Of a DNA stretch of 64,000 nucleotides, positions 52,541-60,909 are shown piece by piece. A program made the position numbers and the translations under genes. The stretch's first letter is position 1. Each line of letters starts with the position of its first letter. The notes below the pieces were generated by a model that saw nothing but the letters and a program-made list of their open reading frames with translations, searched no databases and was not told the DNA's origin. The stretch is from Halobacillus amylolyticus. Its GTDB lineage: Bacteria > Bacillota > Bacilli > Bacillales > Halobacillaceae. The DNA lies in NCBI RefSeq assembly GCF_022921115.1, contig NZ_CP095075.1, positions 1,688,001 through 1,752,000 of the forward strand, read 5' to 3'.

Positions 52541-52974
52541 TTAACCTCTAGCCTTTTTTGGCCAAACGAAATTACTAATTGCAATTACGAAATCAATACC
52601 TAATACCAGAGTCCATAGCTTTAACATTCCTTCTAATGCAATAGTCCATACCTACACGCTTTACCTGCGGCGAACCTTGTCGGGTTATATAATATTGAAA
52701 CCGTACGTCTGCCCACTCAATCATACTTTTACCAAATGCTACGGAAACACCGATGTAAATCGCAGCGATGGCATGTGCTTTTGTAGCCGTAGATCTACGA
52801 AACAAGTCTATACTTGTAGTGACTAATAAGATCAAATCAATCAGTGGTGTTAAAGCTAAAAAGAACAATCCCAGTTTTCTTAATTTGAACACATACCGCA
52901 TAACTAGACCTAATACGATAACCACCCAAAACCCAATTTCACTCGCAAGCGATCATCCAACCAATGAAATTCAA
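52541..52974 (-). pseudogene. Membrane protein gene (YmcC-like) with two frameshifts
   Basis: The middle 110 residues (52593-52925) read as a membrane protein: 'GLVMRYVFKLRKLGLFFLAL', in pieces, then 'IAAIYIGVSVAFGKSMIEWAD'. The true start is probably the TTG at 52974 with GGGAGGTG upstream, giving 'MNFIGWMIA'; one base must be dropped near 52950 to continue as 'SEIGFWVVIVLGL'. At the other end a shift near 52620-52635 is needed to pass from 'VKRVGMDY' into 'EGMLKLWTLVLGIDFVIAIS', which ends at 52541. Restored length is about 145 residues. The family resemblance to YmcC is from memory. Either decayed or affected by sequence errors. Confidence 0.65.
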
Positions 52975-53262
52975 ATGCCCCACCTCCCACCATTTTATAA
53001 AACAACGAAATGTTTTCCACCTATCCTTTATTAATAAAATGTATGGTAATCTCATTATAATGGGCTACGTTGCGTAACCTTCAACTACTTTTTTCATGGG
53101 GAGAATTTAAGTTGAAATATTATACATCAGGTGAAGTTTCCCAGGACCTCAACCTCCTTTCTTATTGTTAATCATTTTCTTCTTCTACTGTTACCAGCAA
53201 ACAGGGTTTTAGTTCTTTCACAAAACTTGATAGAATGAAGCATATGTATAATTAAAAAGAGG

Positions 53263-53769
53263 GTGTTTAAAATGAAAGAAATCGAAGTAGAATTGTTAAA
53301 ATTAATTGAGAAAAACGCTAATTTGGAAGTAGAAAAAATTGCGAAGTTAATGGACAAAAGTATTGATGAGATCCGGGAACTGATTGATAAGCTTGAGAAG
53401 AAAAAAGTCATTCTTGGCTATTCTACGCTTATTGACTGGGCAAAGGTTTTGGATGAGGAAGAGGTTACGGCTATGGTGGATGTAAAAGTGACCCCCGCTC
53501 GTGATGTCGGTTTTGATAAAGTGGCTGAGCGTATTTATCGTTTTCCAGAAGTTAAAGCCGTTTATTTAATGTCCGGCACTTATGATTTGTCCGTTTCAGT
53601 AAAAGGAAAAACGATGATGGAAATTGGACATTTCATTTCTGAAAAATTGTCTGCACTGGATTCCGTACTATCTACAACGACCCATTTTGTTTTGAAAAAG
53701 TATAAGCATGATGGCATCATATTACAGGATGCAGACGAAGGGGATAAAAGAATTGTGGTATCACCATGA
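53263..53769 (+). CDS. alaR: Lrp/AsnC-family regulator, AlaR-like
   Basis: A 168-residue Lrp/AsnC regulator: N-terminal winged helix ('LLKLIEKNANLEVEKIAKLM', in part, 'SIDEIRELIDKLEKKKVI') and C-terminal RAM effector domain ('VDVKVTPARDVGFDKVAE', 'VKAVYLMSGTYDLSVSVKG'). It overlaps the aminotransferase start by four bases (ATGA). The same arrangement is B. subtilis yugG-yugH, now alaR-alaT, where AlaR activates alaT in response to alanine. The ATG is preceded by AGAGGGTG. Confidence 0.9.
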   Translation: MFKMKEIEVELLKLIEKNANLEVEKIAKLMDKSIDEIRELIDKLEKKKVILGYSTLIDWAKVLDEEEVTAMVDVKVTPARDVGFDKVAERIYRFPEVKAVYLMSGTYDLSVSVKGKTMMEIGHFISEKLSALDSVLSTTTHFVLKKYKHDGIILQDADEGDKRIVVSP

Positions 53770-54932
53770 GCCAAGTTTCTTACATATCCAAGCAGGTAGC
53801 GGATTTAAAACCTTCGGGCATTCGACGTTTCTTTGATTTAGCGGCTCAGATGGAAGATGTCATTTCCCTCGGCGTAGGCGAGCCTGATTTCGTAACGCCG
53901 TGGAATGTTATCGAACAAAGCTTTCATTCCCTTGAACAAGGCTACACATCCTATACTGAAAATGCGGGTATGATGGAGCTACGCAAGGAAATTAGTAAAT
54001 ATCTAATTGGTAATTATCACTTGACGTATGACCCAAGTGACCAGTTAATTGTTTCCGTTGGGGCAAGTCAGGCGATTGATCTTGCTCTGCGGGCGGTTAT
54101 CGATCCAGGGGATGAAGTTATAATTGTAGAACCGAGCTTTGTTGCTTACGTGCCAACAGTCAGACTGGCTGGAGGAATACCTGTAACGATTCAAACGGAA
54201 GCAGAAGATGAGTTCAAACTTAAACCTGAACAAATTGAAGAGGCCATTACACCAAAAACAAAAGCGATCATACTATGTAATCCGAACAATCCAACTGGAA
54301 CCCTTTTATTGCAAGAAGAATTAGAGCAACTGGCGACAGTGATTAAAAAGCATGACCTACTCGTTTTGTCTGATGAGATCTATGCCGAGCTCACATATGA
54401 CGATGCTTACACAAGCTTCCCATCTATTCCTAACATGAAAGAGCGAACAATTTTAATTAGTGGGTTCTCAAAAGCATTTGCCATGACGGGCTGGCGACTC
54501 GGCTATGCAGCAGGACCAACTGAAATAATTGCCGCCATGGTGAAAATTCATCAGTACACGATGATGTGTGCCCCTACGATGGCACAGCACGCTGCCCTAG
54601 AGGCCATGAAAAACGGAAGGCAGAGTGTCCAGTCCATGTTTGAAAGCTATAAACAAAGAAGGAATTTTATAGTGAGTAGCTTGAATGAAATTGGGTTGCA
54701 ATGTCCAAATCCGGGCGGAGCATTTTATGCATTCCCATCCATTAAAGCAACCGGATTAACCTCAGCTGAATTTGCTGAGCAGTTGTTGCAAGAAGAACAA
54801 GTTGCTGTCGTACCCGGCTCTGTTTTCGGAGCAAATGGCGAGGGATACATCCGCTGCTCCTACGCGACATCACTTAAACAACTTGATGAAGCTTTGAATC
54901 GCATGAAACGATTTGTGCAAAAACGAATGTAA
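53766..54932 (+). CDS. alaT: Alanine aminotransferase-like class I aminotransferase (AlaT)
   Basis: A 388-residue PLP-dependent aminotransferase of subgroup I-gamma. 'VISLGVGEPDFVTPWNVIE', in part, opens it; 'AIILCNPNNPTGTLL' and 'LSDEIYAELTYDD' bind the cofactor. The Schiff-base Lys is in 'ISGFSKAFAMTGWRLGY'; the C-terminal Arg that binds the alpha-carboxylate is in 'GYIRCSYATS'. Operon position behind AlaR suggests alanine formation from pyruvate and glutamate. A 15-bp-stem terminator follows at 55032. Confidence 0.9.
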   Translation: MSQVSYISKQVADLKPSGIRRFFDLAAQMEDVISLGVGEPDFVTPWNVIEQSFHSLEQGYTSYTENAGMMELRKEISKYLIGNYHLTYDPSDQLIVSVGASQAIDLALRAVIDPGDEVIIVEPSFVAYVPTVRLAGGIPVTIQTEAEDEFKLKPEQIEEAITPKTKAIILCNPNNPTGTLLLQEELEQLATVIKKHDLLVLSDEIYAELTYDDAYTSFPSIPNMKERTILISGFSKAFAMTGWRLGYAAGPTEIIAAMVKIHQYTMMCAPTMAQHAALEAMKNGRQSVQSMFESYKQRRNFIVSSLNEIGLQCPNPGGAFYAFPSIKATGLTSAEFAEQLLQEEQVAVVPGSVFGANGEGYIRCSYATSLKQLDEALNRMKRFVQKRM

Positions 54933-55031
54933 GAGGTGCCTGACTTCCTTATCTCTACAGTTATAATGAGATTTCATGATTAGATTGAATAGGAACCACA
55001 GTCAGCCCCCCAGACTTTACATTAGAAATAA

Positions 55032-55070
55032 AAATAGGAAATTCCACAATTGAGGAATTTCCTATTTTTT
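55032..55070. terminator. Bidirectional terminator between alaT and the HAD gene
   Basis: AAATAGGAAATTCC (55032-55045) pairs exactly with GGAATTTCCTATTT (55054-55067), flanked by A and T runs on both sides, between convergent genes. Confidence 0.85.
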
Positions 55071-55127
55071 ATTTCTATGAAAGTCCGACTACTTAAGAAT
55101 GTTATAAACTATTGTTATACGATCTAT

Positions 55128-55745
55128 CTAGAACATTTTCACAAGATCATCAAACTTCTCAAGAATATCATCATATTGACTTACTTGTCCAAATCCGTAT
55201 TTTGCATATACAAATGGAATTCCAGCATATCTAGCTGCTTTTAAATCACCTTCCGTGTCTCCAACATAAACCGGTTTGGATAGGTTATTCCTTTCGATAA
55301 TTAAGTTAATATTTTCTCCTTTTGAAAGTCCAGTTCTCCCCGGATTTTCAAAATCTAAAAAATATCTTTTAAGGTTATGATACTTATAAAAAGCTTCAAT
55401 GTAGCCCGGTTGGCAATTGCTAACGATGTATAATTTATATTTCTGTGAAAGCTCCTTCAGAACTTCCTCCACGTTTTTATAAAGAACACCACCTTGTTTT
55501 TCCAAGTATTCATTTTCTACATCGCAGCACTCTATTATTAATTGTTTCCGAGTATTATCATCTAAGTATGGAAACAGCTTTCTACTTATATCGTCCATCT
55601 GTAACCCCATTGTCCCTTCAAGGTCTTTCCTTGTTAATTCCCTCTTTATTTGATCATTTTCCTTTATTATACTGTTCCACGCATTGAGGACTGTGTCTAT
55701 AGAGTCCCAAATGGTACCATCTAGGTCAAAAATAATACTATCCAT
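55128..55745 (-). CDS. HAD-superfamily phosphatase (PGP/beta-PGM type)
   Basis: A 205-residue HAD hydrolase. Motif I 'IIFDLDGTIWDSID' (residues 4-17), motif II Ser/Asn in 'LYIVSNCQPGYIE', motif III Lys in 'RTGLSKGENINLII' and motif IV 'PVYVGDTEGDLKAARYAG' are all present. The helical C1 cap sits between motifs I and II. Substrate unknown; similar proteins act on phosphoglycolate or small sugar phosphates. ATG preceded by GGAGGAAAA. Upstream 55746-55957 contains a 9-bp AACGGATGG/CCATCCGTT pair but no gene. Confidence 0.88.
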   Translation of the reverse strand: MDSIIFDLDGTIWDSIDTVLNAWNSIIKENDQIKRELTRKDLEGTMGLQMDDISRKLFPYLDDNTRKQLIIECCDVENEYLEKQGGVLYKNVEEVLKELSQKYKLYIVSNCQPGYIEAFYKYHNLKRYFLDFENPGRTGLSKGENINLIIERNNLSKPVYVGDTEGDLKAARYAGIPFVYAKYGFGQVSQYDDILEKFDDLVKMF

Positions 55746-55957
55746 ATGGATTTTTCCTCCATCTTAGTTTATTAAAAATTGACGTTCTTCCCTATGAGCA
55801 GTTTCAAAATTGTTCCACAATGCTGCCCTTTAGACGTATAAGAACAGTAAAACGGATGGTATTTAGAAGCCCTTTACTCAACTCTTTCGCCCTTATTACG
55901 GAAAAACGTTTCAAAGACTCACTTGAAGGAATCCATCCGTTAAATAAAAATCTATCC

Positions 55958-56748
55958 TTAAGCCCACTCTTTGCCATGTTCACGAATAAATTTAATATCG
56001 TTTTGATAATGTTCAAGATGCCCTTCATCTACCATCTTTTGAAAAGCAATGTCACCTTCACTCGCTTTTCTTGTAATTGTTTTACATAACCCTTCTAATC
56101 GTAGCAATACCATCTCCAAATAATCTTCTTCTATTCCCCACCGTAAGATTCAAAAAACAATCTAACTCTTTGTTTTATACGGTTAGCCTGCTGTAGTGAT
56201 TGATAATAAACTTCCTCCCCTGTTTCAGAGAGATAAAATCTACTTAAGGGGACACAAGTATAAAGAGTATAAGCTATATCCCAAAGTCTTGGACCAGGTC
56301 CGGCAACATCAAAATCAATAATCCCTAGTGGTCTTCCATGATTAAAAATAATATTGTATCTAGCAAAGTCATTATGGCATAATACCTCCATTTTGTGTGG
56401 AGTATTATCTATCGGTTTCCAGTCATCTGATAATGGAAAATCACTCACAGCATCATGATAAAGACGGAGCATCTTCGCTATATCTTTTAAAACATCATCA
56501 GACCACATGTATTCTTTTAAAGGATCGTTACCAGCTTCTCCTTCAATAAAGGATAATATTTCTCTTCCTTTATCATCAATACCTAAAAACTTTGGTGCAT
56601 AATTATAACCTTTGTTTTCCAAATGCTTTAATAGCTTATGAATTTTGGGACTATCTGACTTTAATTCTCGTCGCACAGTATTTCCAGAACGATAAACGTT
56701 AGAGACGTTTCCTCCTGTTAACACTTCCTCGTTTTCATGGTTTGACAT
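55958..56748 (-). pseudogene. Aminoglycoside phosphotransferase (APH)-like gene with a C-terminal frameshift
   Basis: The first 205 residues (56131-56748) show the APH kinase core: 'VLCHNDFARYNIIFNHGRPL' with the catalytic Asp, and 'GIIDFDVAGPGPRLWDIAY' with the metal-binding Asp. Translation stops after 'FESYGGE'. In another frame the DNA continues 'IEEDYLEMVLLRLEGLCKTI' and on to 'FIREHGKEWA', ending at 55958, which is normal C-terminal APH sequence. One additional G in the G4 run at 56139-56142 (minus strand) joins the two parts into about 263 residues. Either a sequence error or a recent mutation. Substrate unknown; such chromosomal kinases need not confer resistance. Confidence 0.78.
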
Positions 56749-57271
56749 CTATATCTCCCCCTAATATAACTTTCTATTGTTTGTGGGATTTAATTTATGA
56801 ATCGAACGAGACTTACCTTGCTCATAGAAGCAATAACTATGAAAATAGCACCTAATATTGTAATAATTGAATCTTTCGCTTTGTCCATTACATTTTCATC
56901 ATAGAACTTGAGGTTTATGCCTATATCCTAATTAATAAACACCGAACTGCAAAACTGATTCCAGTAAGACTTCCAATTACAGTAGCGATTGAAGCACCGA
57001 GTAATAATTTTAAGTAAGAGAATATTGGCCGTATTAAATTCGTATTTCCTTTGTTTCTTTGTTGGGCTTTCTACGGAAATCTTTCTGTAGTGGCATCTAT
57101 GCTATAGATGTAATAAATTCCTTTGAACTAGCTTGCTCCCATCTATCACGTACCATAATTCTTTATTAAGCAGGGTTAATATTATTATTGACTATTTAGT
57201 ATGCTTAACTTCCCTTAATCACTTACTGGCACTCCTTTATTACACTTAGTTTGATGCTTAACATCTGTACG
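56749..57271. other. Intergenic interval with decayed membrane-protein-like scraps
   Basis: Minus-strand short frames such as MDKAKDSIITILGAIF (32 residues, near 56800-56900) and 'FSYLKLLLGASIATVIGSLT' (near 56930-57040) look like membrane segments without ribosome-binding sites. Nothing else supported in these 520 bases. Confidence 0.35.
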
Positions 57272-58006
57272 TTAGCGCACGGCAGGATAGTCATATCGAG
57301 ATTGAGTTATAAACTGTACTATTTCAAGAAACTCATCAGGATTGGTATCAAACCATTCGTTTCCAAGCGCTGTTTCAATTTTTTTATTTCTATAAGTAAG
57401 TATATTATGGATAGATTGCTCCAAAACATGTGAGTTATTTGTCTTGATAATTACTGCTATTTTTGGTTTTTCCGGTAAAGCTGTAGAAGCCTGTGTAAGC
57501 ACCCTTTGTAATGGATCTCTGTCAGTTTTTCCAATTTTGCATGCCCACGTATTTTTTTCTAGATTACTAGAATTCATTTCATATGTTGGCAAATAGTATA
57601 AATAGACAGTACCACTCCCTTCTCCAAAAACAAAATCAGCATCATACTCTTCCTTAATTGCCTCACTTGTTTCCGTTTTCTGGCTGGTTAAATTATGATC
57701 AGATACTTCTACTTCACTAACTTTTAAATCATTATTAGTAATAAGCCAATAACCATAAGAAGGATTCTTAGCTAATCCTTCTTTCTTTAATTTCTCTAAG
57801 GCCTTTTTCAACATTCTTGGCTTGTCAGCTACGTTTGCCTCTTTCCCACCTCTAGCTAAATGAGCTGCTGTCACCTCATTAACAATCGTTTGTCTCATCT
57901 CCACTCTTTCGTTAAATAATTCTAAAATGAGATGCCTGCATATGTATGGTGTAAGCGGTAAGTTCTTAAATTGATATTCATAAGTTTCCAAGTACTTGAC
58001 CCCCAT
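57272..58006 (-). CDS. GIY-YIG (T5orf172-like) nuclease domain protein with N-terminal winged-helix-like region
   Basis: A 244-residue protein. Residues ~1-95 look like a helical DNA-binding or replication-associated domain, ending 'KPRMLKKALEKLKKEGLAKNPSYGYWLI', in pieces, which resembles a winged helix. Residues ~130-235 match the T5orf172/GIY-YIG fold: 'GTVYLYYLPTYE' (GIY-like strand), 'WACKIGKTDRDPLQRVLTQA' (YIG-like strand and catalytic Arg region) and 'EQSIHNILTYRNK' with the catalytic Glu, then 'GNEWFDTN'. Such proteins occur in phages and defence or mobile islands. No neighbours to define a role. ATG preceded by AAAGATGGGGG. Confidence 0.7.
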   Translation of the reverse strand: MGVKYLETYEYQFKNLPLTPYICRHLILELFNERVEMRQTIVNEVTAAHLARGGKEANVADKPRMLKKALEKLKKEGLAKNPSYGYWLITNNDLKVSEVEVSDHNLTSQKTETSEAIKEEYDADFVFGEGSGTVYLYYLPTYEMNSSNLEKNTWACKIGKTDRDPLQRVLTQASTALPEKPKIAVIIKTNNSHVLEQSIHNILTYRNKKIETALGNEWFDTNPDEFLEIVQFITQSRYDYPAVR

Positions 58007-58378
58007 CTTTTCTCTATATCAGCGCAATTTATTTTCAAAAATACATTTTGTTATTGAATTAATTTGCAATGCTAGCTAAACTTAAGACTTTGGTGCCCAT
58101 CCCCTATACGTTTACGTATCAACACAACAGGGGGCAGGCACCTTTATTTGCTTCGTATAAATAGTCCTCTATCCCTGGTCTGTATGCTGCCCCATCTCAG
58201 ATTGTTGAATTACATTTATTTTGTGGAAATTGCACAATCAATAGATTTAGGATTATGCTAAACCCTTCAATAAAGAGCCTCCAAGCAGCATTTGAAAAAG
58301 CTACTTGGAGACTGAAGTCATGATTTCGATAGCCTAAACTCCTTCAAGTACAATCCTCCTAAAATCCCTTGTCTACCA
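58007..58378. repeat. Gene-free interval with a GGTGCC/GGCACC repeat and a second hairpin
   Basis: 58092-58142 has GGTGCC..CCCC and GGGG..GGCACC ends around an internal TATACG/CGTATA palindrome; this style of stem-loop recurs in Bacillaceae genomes. 58279-58310 is an 11-bp stem (CTCCAAGCAGC with GCTACTTGGAG), perhaps the old terminator of the mmsA remnant. No gene. Confidence 0.5.
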
Positions 58379-58570
58379 TCACACCCAACGAGTCTTCATC
58401 ACTTTCTTACGAGTATAAAACTCGATCCCATCCTTCCCGTTAACATGCAAGTCACCATCGAATGAATCCTTCCATCCTGAGAACGGGAAGAAAGCCATCG
58501 GAGCTGGTACACGAATGTTTACACCCAGCCATTGGAACATCCAAGCAGGAACCATCATTGGAAAATTGAA
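58379..58570 (-). pseudogene. Remnant of methylmalonate-semialdehyde dehydrogenase (3' end)
   Basis: The minus strand reads '[20 protein letters not shown]', then '[24 protein letters not shown]' in pieces, and stops at 58379. This is the C-terminal end of MmsA/IolA-type CoA-acylating aldehyde dehydrogenases. The preceding ~430 codons are absent: upstream DNA runs straight into the spacer before the SSS gene. A deletion has removed most of the gene. Confidence 0.75.
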
Positions 58571-58642
58571 TGGGGTATTTCCTAAGTGATTCTACTTTTG
58601 TTTGTGTCAAAGTAATAACCTCTTAAATGTTGAGTTAATCGT

Positions 58643-60145
58643 TTAAAGCACATCTTTTAAAAAGACATCCTCTTCTTCTTTTGTTACATTAGACGTCGTG
58701 ACTAAGCTCGTCACGATCATCACAACAAATCCAGCAGCAGCGGCAAGGAACAAGGATATATAAATATTTTCAAAGACATTCAAACTAGTAAAAAGAACAT
58801 AGAGTCCCGTACCTGAAATGAGCGAGGCTATTGCACCGTAACCATTGGATTTCCCCCATAAATAGCCCAATACAATCGGAGCAAGGAGGCCACTGATAAT
58901 CGCTGAGAAACTAAACTGAATCAGGATCGCCAGCGAATCAGGTCGATCGAGCGACAGGTAAAAGGTGGCCAAACCAACAAAGATGAGCGAGCCTTTGGCT
59001 ACTTTTACCGAGCGTACATCCAATTGATGTTTGGATAACTTCCCTTTCGAAAGGATCGGAGCCAGCACCTTGTACAGATCGTTTCCAATGCTTGACGTAA
59101 TACTCAAATACAAGCTGTCTGTACTTGATAGAATCGCTGAAATAATCCCAACGATGATAATCGCAGCAATGATTGGTGGAAAGGCTTCTAGTACATAGAC
59201 GGGAATGGCCGAGTCCGCACTACTAAGCGATGGAGCCAGCACTCTAGCTGCCAGACCACCCAACACCATTAACACGGTAATGAAGAACATGCCAAGCCCC
59301 GCTGACATCGTAAACGGCCGAAGCTGATCCTCCGTTTCCAGTGATAACACTTTATTAAGCAGGTGCGGCATGACAACAAAACTAATATGTAAAAATTGAA
59401 CCGACAAAATAGCTAAGACACTGTCATAGGGTCCGTTTAGCGGAGCGATCAATTCTGGATCGATCGCTTCTAGTTTAGTAGAAAGCTCACCAAATACATT
59501 CAGTCCCCCACCTATCGTCCAAAATAATGACGCAAAGATCAGGATAGATGTGATTACCATCAAGGTTCCTTGGATACCATCCGTAACAATTTGGGCAAAG
59601 GCACCGCCAAGTCCAATATAGAGAATCGTAATGGTCACACCAATCAGAATCCCCCAGAAATAAGGAATGCCGATAACGGATTCAAAGATTGTCGCCAACC
59701 CGACATTTTGACCGACAATATAATACACGTTAAACAATACTAAAAAAGTGACGAGGACTTGCAAGGTTTTGCTGTTATATCTTCTCCCAAGCCATTCAGG
59801 AAGTGTGGAAACTCCGCCGAACTTCTTTCCATATTTCCAAAACTTCTTAGCAAATAGCAGAAGAGCGATCCAGCCAGCCCCAAAGCCACCGAGCGTATAC
59901 CATAATACTGAAACTCCATGTTCATAAGCTAGACCAGGAACACCTACAAACAAATTGGCACTAGCGAAACTTGCTGCATAGCTTGCCCCTACAAGCCAAG
60001 GGCTGACATTCCCTCTTGCTGTTGCAAAACCGTTCATCGATCTACTATGCTGATTCCCCTTTTTTCCAATCCATACAACAAAGACAAAGTACAAAGCCAG
60101 AAGACTGACAAGCGTCCATAACAGTGGTCCCGAAACAATTCCCAT
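58643..60145 (-). CDS. Sodium:solute symporter (SSS family) under a SAM riboswitch
   Basis: A 500-residue SSS carrier with about 13 hydrophobic segments. 'SWLVGASYAASFASANLFVG'-like text near residue 50, 'GAFAQIVTDGIQGTLMVITS' (TM5-6 signature, in pieces) and 'ISAILSSTDSLYLSITSSIGNDLYK' (Na+ site Ser/Thr-Asp-Ser, in pieces) are present. Its ATG overlaps the stop of a 32-residue partner protein (TAATG). An S-box riboswitch 230 bases upstream means it is expressed when SAM is low. It therefore probably imports methionine, a methionine precursor or another organosulfur compound. The tail ends in a charged, cytoplasmic 'TKEEEDVFLKDVL'. Confidence 0.9.
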   Translation of the reverse strand: MGIVSGPLLWTLVSLLALYFVFVVWIGKKGNQHSRSMNGFATARGNVSPWLVGASYAASFASANLFVGVPGLAYEHGVSVLWYTLGGFGAGWIALLLFAKKFWKYGKKFGGVSTLPEWLGRRYNSKTLQVLVTFLVLFNVYYIVGQNVGLATIFESVIGIPYFWGILIGVTITILYIGLGGAFAQIVTDGIQGTLMVITSILIFASLFWTIGGGLNVFGELSTKLEAIDPELIAPLNGPYDSVLAILSVQFLHISFVVMPHLLNKVLSLETEDQLRPFTMSAGLGMFFITVLMVLGGLAARVLAPSLSSADSAIPVYVLEAFPPIIAAIIIVGIISAILSSTDSLYLSITSSIGNDLYKVLAPILSKGKLSKHQLDVRSVKVAKGSLIFVGLATFYLSLDRPDSLAILIQFSFSAIISGLLAPIVLGYLWGKSNGYGAIASLISGTGLYVLFTSLNVFENIYISLFLAAAAGFVVMIVTSLVTTSNVTKEEEDVFLKDVL

Positions 60146-60243
60146 TAGTTATTTTCCTCCTTTGACCTTGGATAGACTTTATTCCAAATAAGTAAGCCAA
60201 GCCCCCAGAACACGGCTAGGGTAATAAAATAGATTGTAAACAT
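60145..60243 (-). CDS. Symporter small accessory protein, 32 residues
   Basis: A very short one-helix membrane protein, MFTIYFITLAVFWGLGLLIW, followed by a basic/polar tail ending KEENN. GAGGGGAG lies eight bases before the chosen ATG (60243); an ATG six bases earlier is too close. Its TAA overlaps the symporter ATG as TAATG, giving tight translational coupling. Small proteins of this type are known upstream of SSS carriers. Too short for most gene finders. Confidence 0.75.
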   Translation of the reverse strand: MFTIYFITLAVFWGLGLLIWNKVYPRSKEENN

Positions 60244-60334
60244 GTACATTTCTCCCCTCATTTTGCTAATTATGTCTAACTTTATCCAACGTTCTTTAGC
60301 CTGTTATAAAGTTCTTTTCAATGAAATATAAAAA

Positions 60335-60357
60335 AGCCCCTTTCAAAGAAAGAGGCT
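60335..60357 (-). terminator. Riboswitch-controlled terminator of the symporter operon
   Basis: AGCCCCTTTC pairs with GAAAGAGGCT (wobbles allowed), followed on the minus strand by T5. It lies 20 bases after the SAM aptamer and would form when SAM is bound. Confidence 0.8.
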
Positions 60358-60377
60358 GAATTCATATATGCTCCAAC

Positions 60378-60485
60378 CTCTTATCTTCCAGACAAATAAA
60401 GTCTGTTGGAAGTAGCACCGTTCCCCTTGTAGGGTGGTTGCCGGGCGTCGTAGGGCCAAATCCCTCAGCCAACTCTTGATAAGAG
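60378..60485 (-). promoter_or_regulatory. SAM-I (S-box) riboswitch upstream of the SSS symporter
   Basis: Minus strand. P1 is CTCTTATC (60478-60485) with GATAAGAG (60378-60385). Inside are the S-box signature blocks GGCTGAGGGA, GGCCCTACGACGCCCGGCAACC (in pieces) and GGTGCTA..TTCCAACAGA. Promoter on the minus strand: TTGACA (60550-60555), 18 bp, TATGAT (60526-60531). High SAM should fold P1 and terminate transcription. Confidence 0.95.
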
Positions 60486-60640
60486 TGAAAAACTATAAAA
60501 TTATTCAAATAATCTGATAAACAGCATCATAGCAAAGTTTATATTTCCATGTCAACTCTCTTTTTTCAAAATTTGGGTTTATTAATCCTAAATACACCCT
60601 GACTAATCTGCGAAGGAACAGAATTTTTTAAAAATTAACA

Positions 60641-60669
60641 TTGACACCTTTTGGGATATGCTGTATATT
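60641..60669 (+). promoter_or_regulatory. Sigma-A promoter of the monooxygenase riboswitch transcript
   Basis: TTGACA (60641-60646), 17 bp, TATATT (60664-60669). The predicted start near 60677 is about 25 bases before the SAM aptamer. Confidence 0.8.
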
Positions 60670-60699
60670 TTGGATCACATAAAAATTTAATTATAATTT

Positions 60700-60799
60700 C
60701 TTATCACGAGAGGTGGAGGGACTGGCCCTTTGAAACCTCGGCAGCAGACTGTAGTAGTACTGTGCCAATTCCAGCAAGCTCTATGGCTTGAAAGATAAG
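60700..60799 (+). promoter_or_regulatory. SAM-I (S-box) riboswitch upstream of the flavin monooxygenase
   Basis: Plus strand. P1 is CTTATC (60700-60705) with GATAAG (60794-60799). Core blocks are GAGAGGTGGAGGGACTGGCCC (in pieces), GAAACCTCGGCAGC and GTGCCAATTCCAGCAAG. The aptamer is a different sequence from the minus-strand one, so they are not a recent duplication. Confidence 0.95.
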
Positions 60800-60824
60800 G
60801 AGGAGTCCATACATTTGCGTTTTC

Positions 60825-60857
60825 AACCTCTTCTTTTTCTTTAAAGAAGAGGTTTTT
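60825..60857 (+). terminator. Riboswitch-controlled terminator before the monooxygenase
   Basis: AACCTCTTCTTT (60825-60836) pairs exactly with AAAGAAGAGGTT (60843-60854), then T residues to 60857. Standard S-box expression platform. Confidence 0.9.
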
Positions 60858-60909
60858 TCATGTGTTTGAGGTTGGAAACACTAAAAAGGAAATCTAGGGA
60901 GGAATACAG

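Noticed and set aside
55804..56028. A 74-residue minus-strand frame between HAD and APH genes
   Set aside because: It overlaps the frameshifted APH C-terminus and reads out of frame with it. No start signal.
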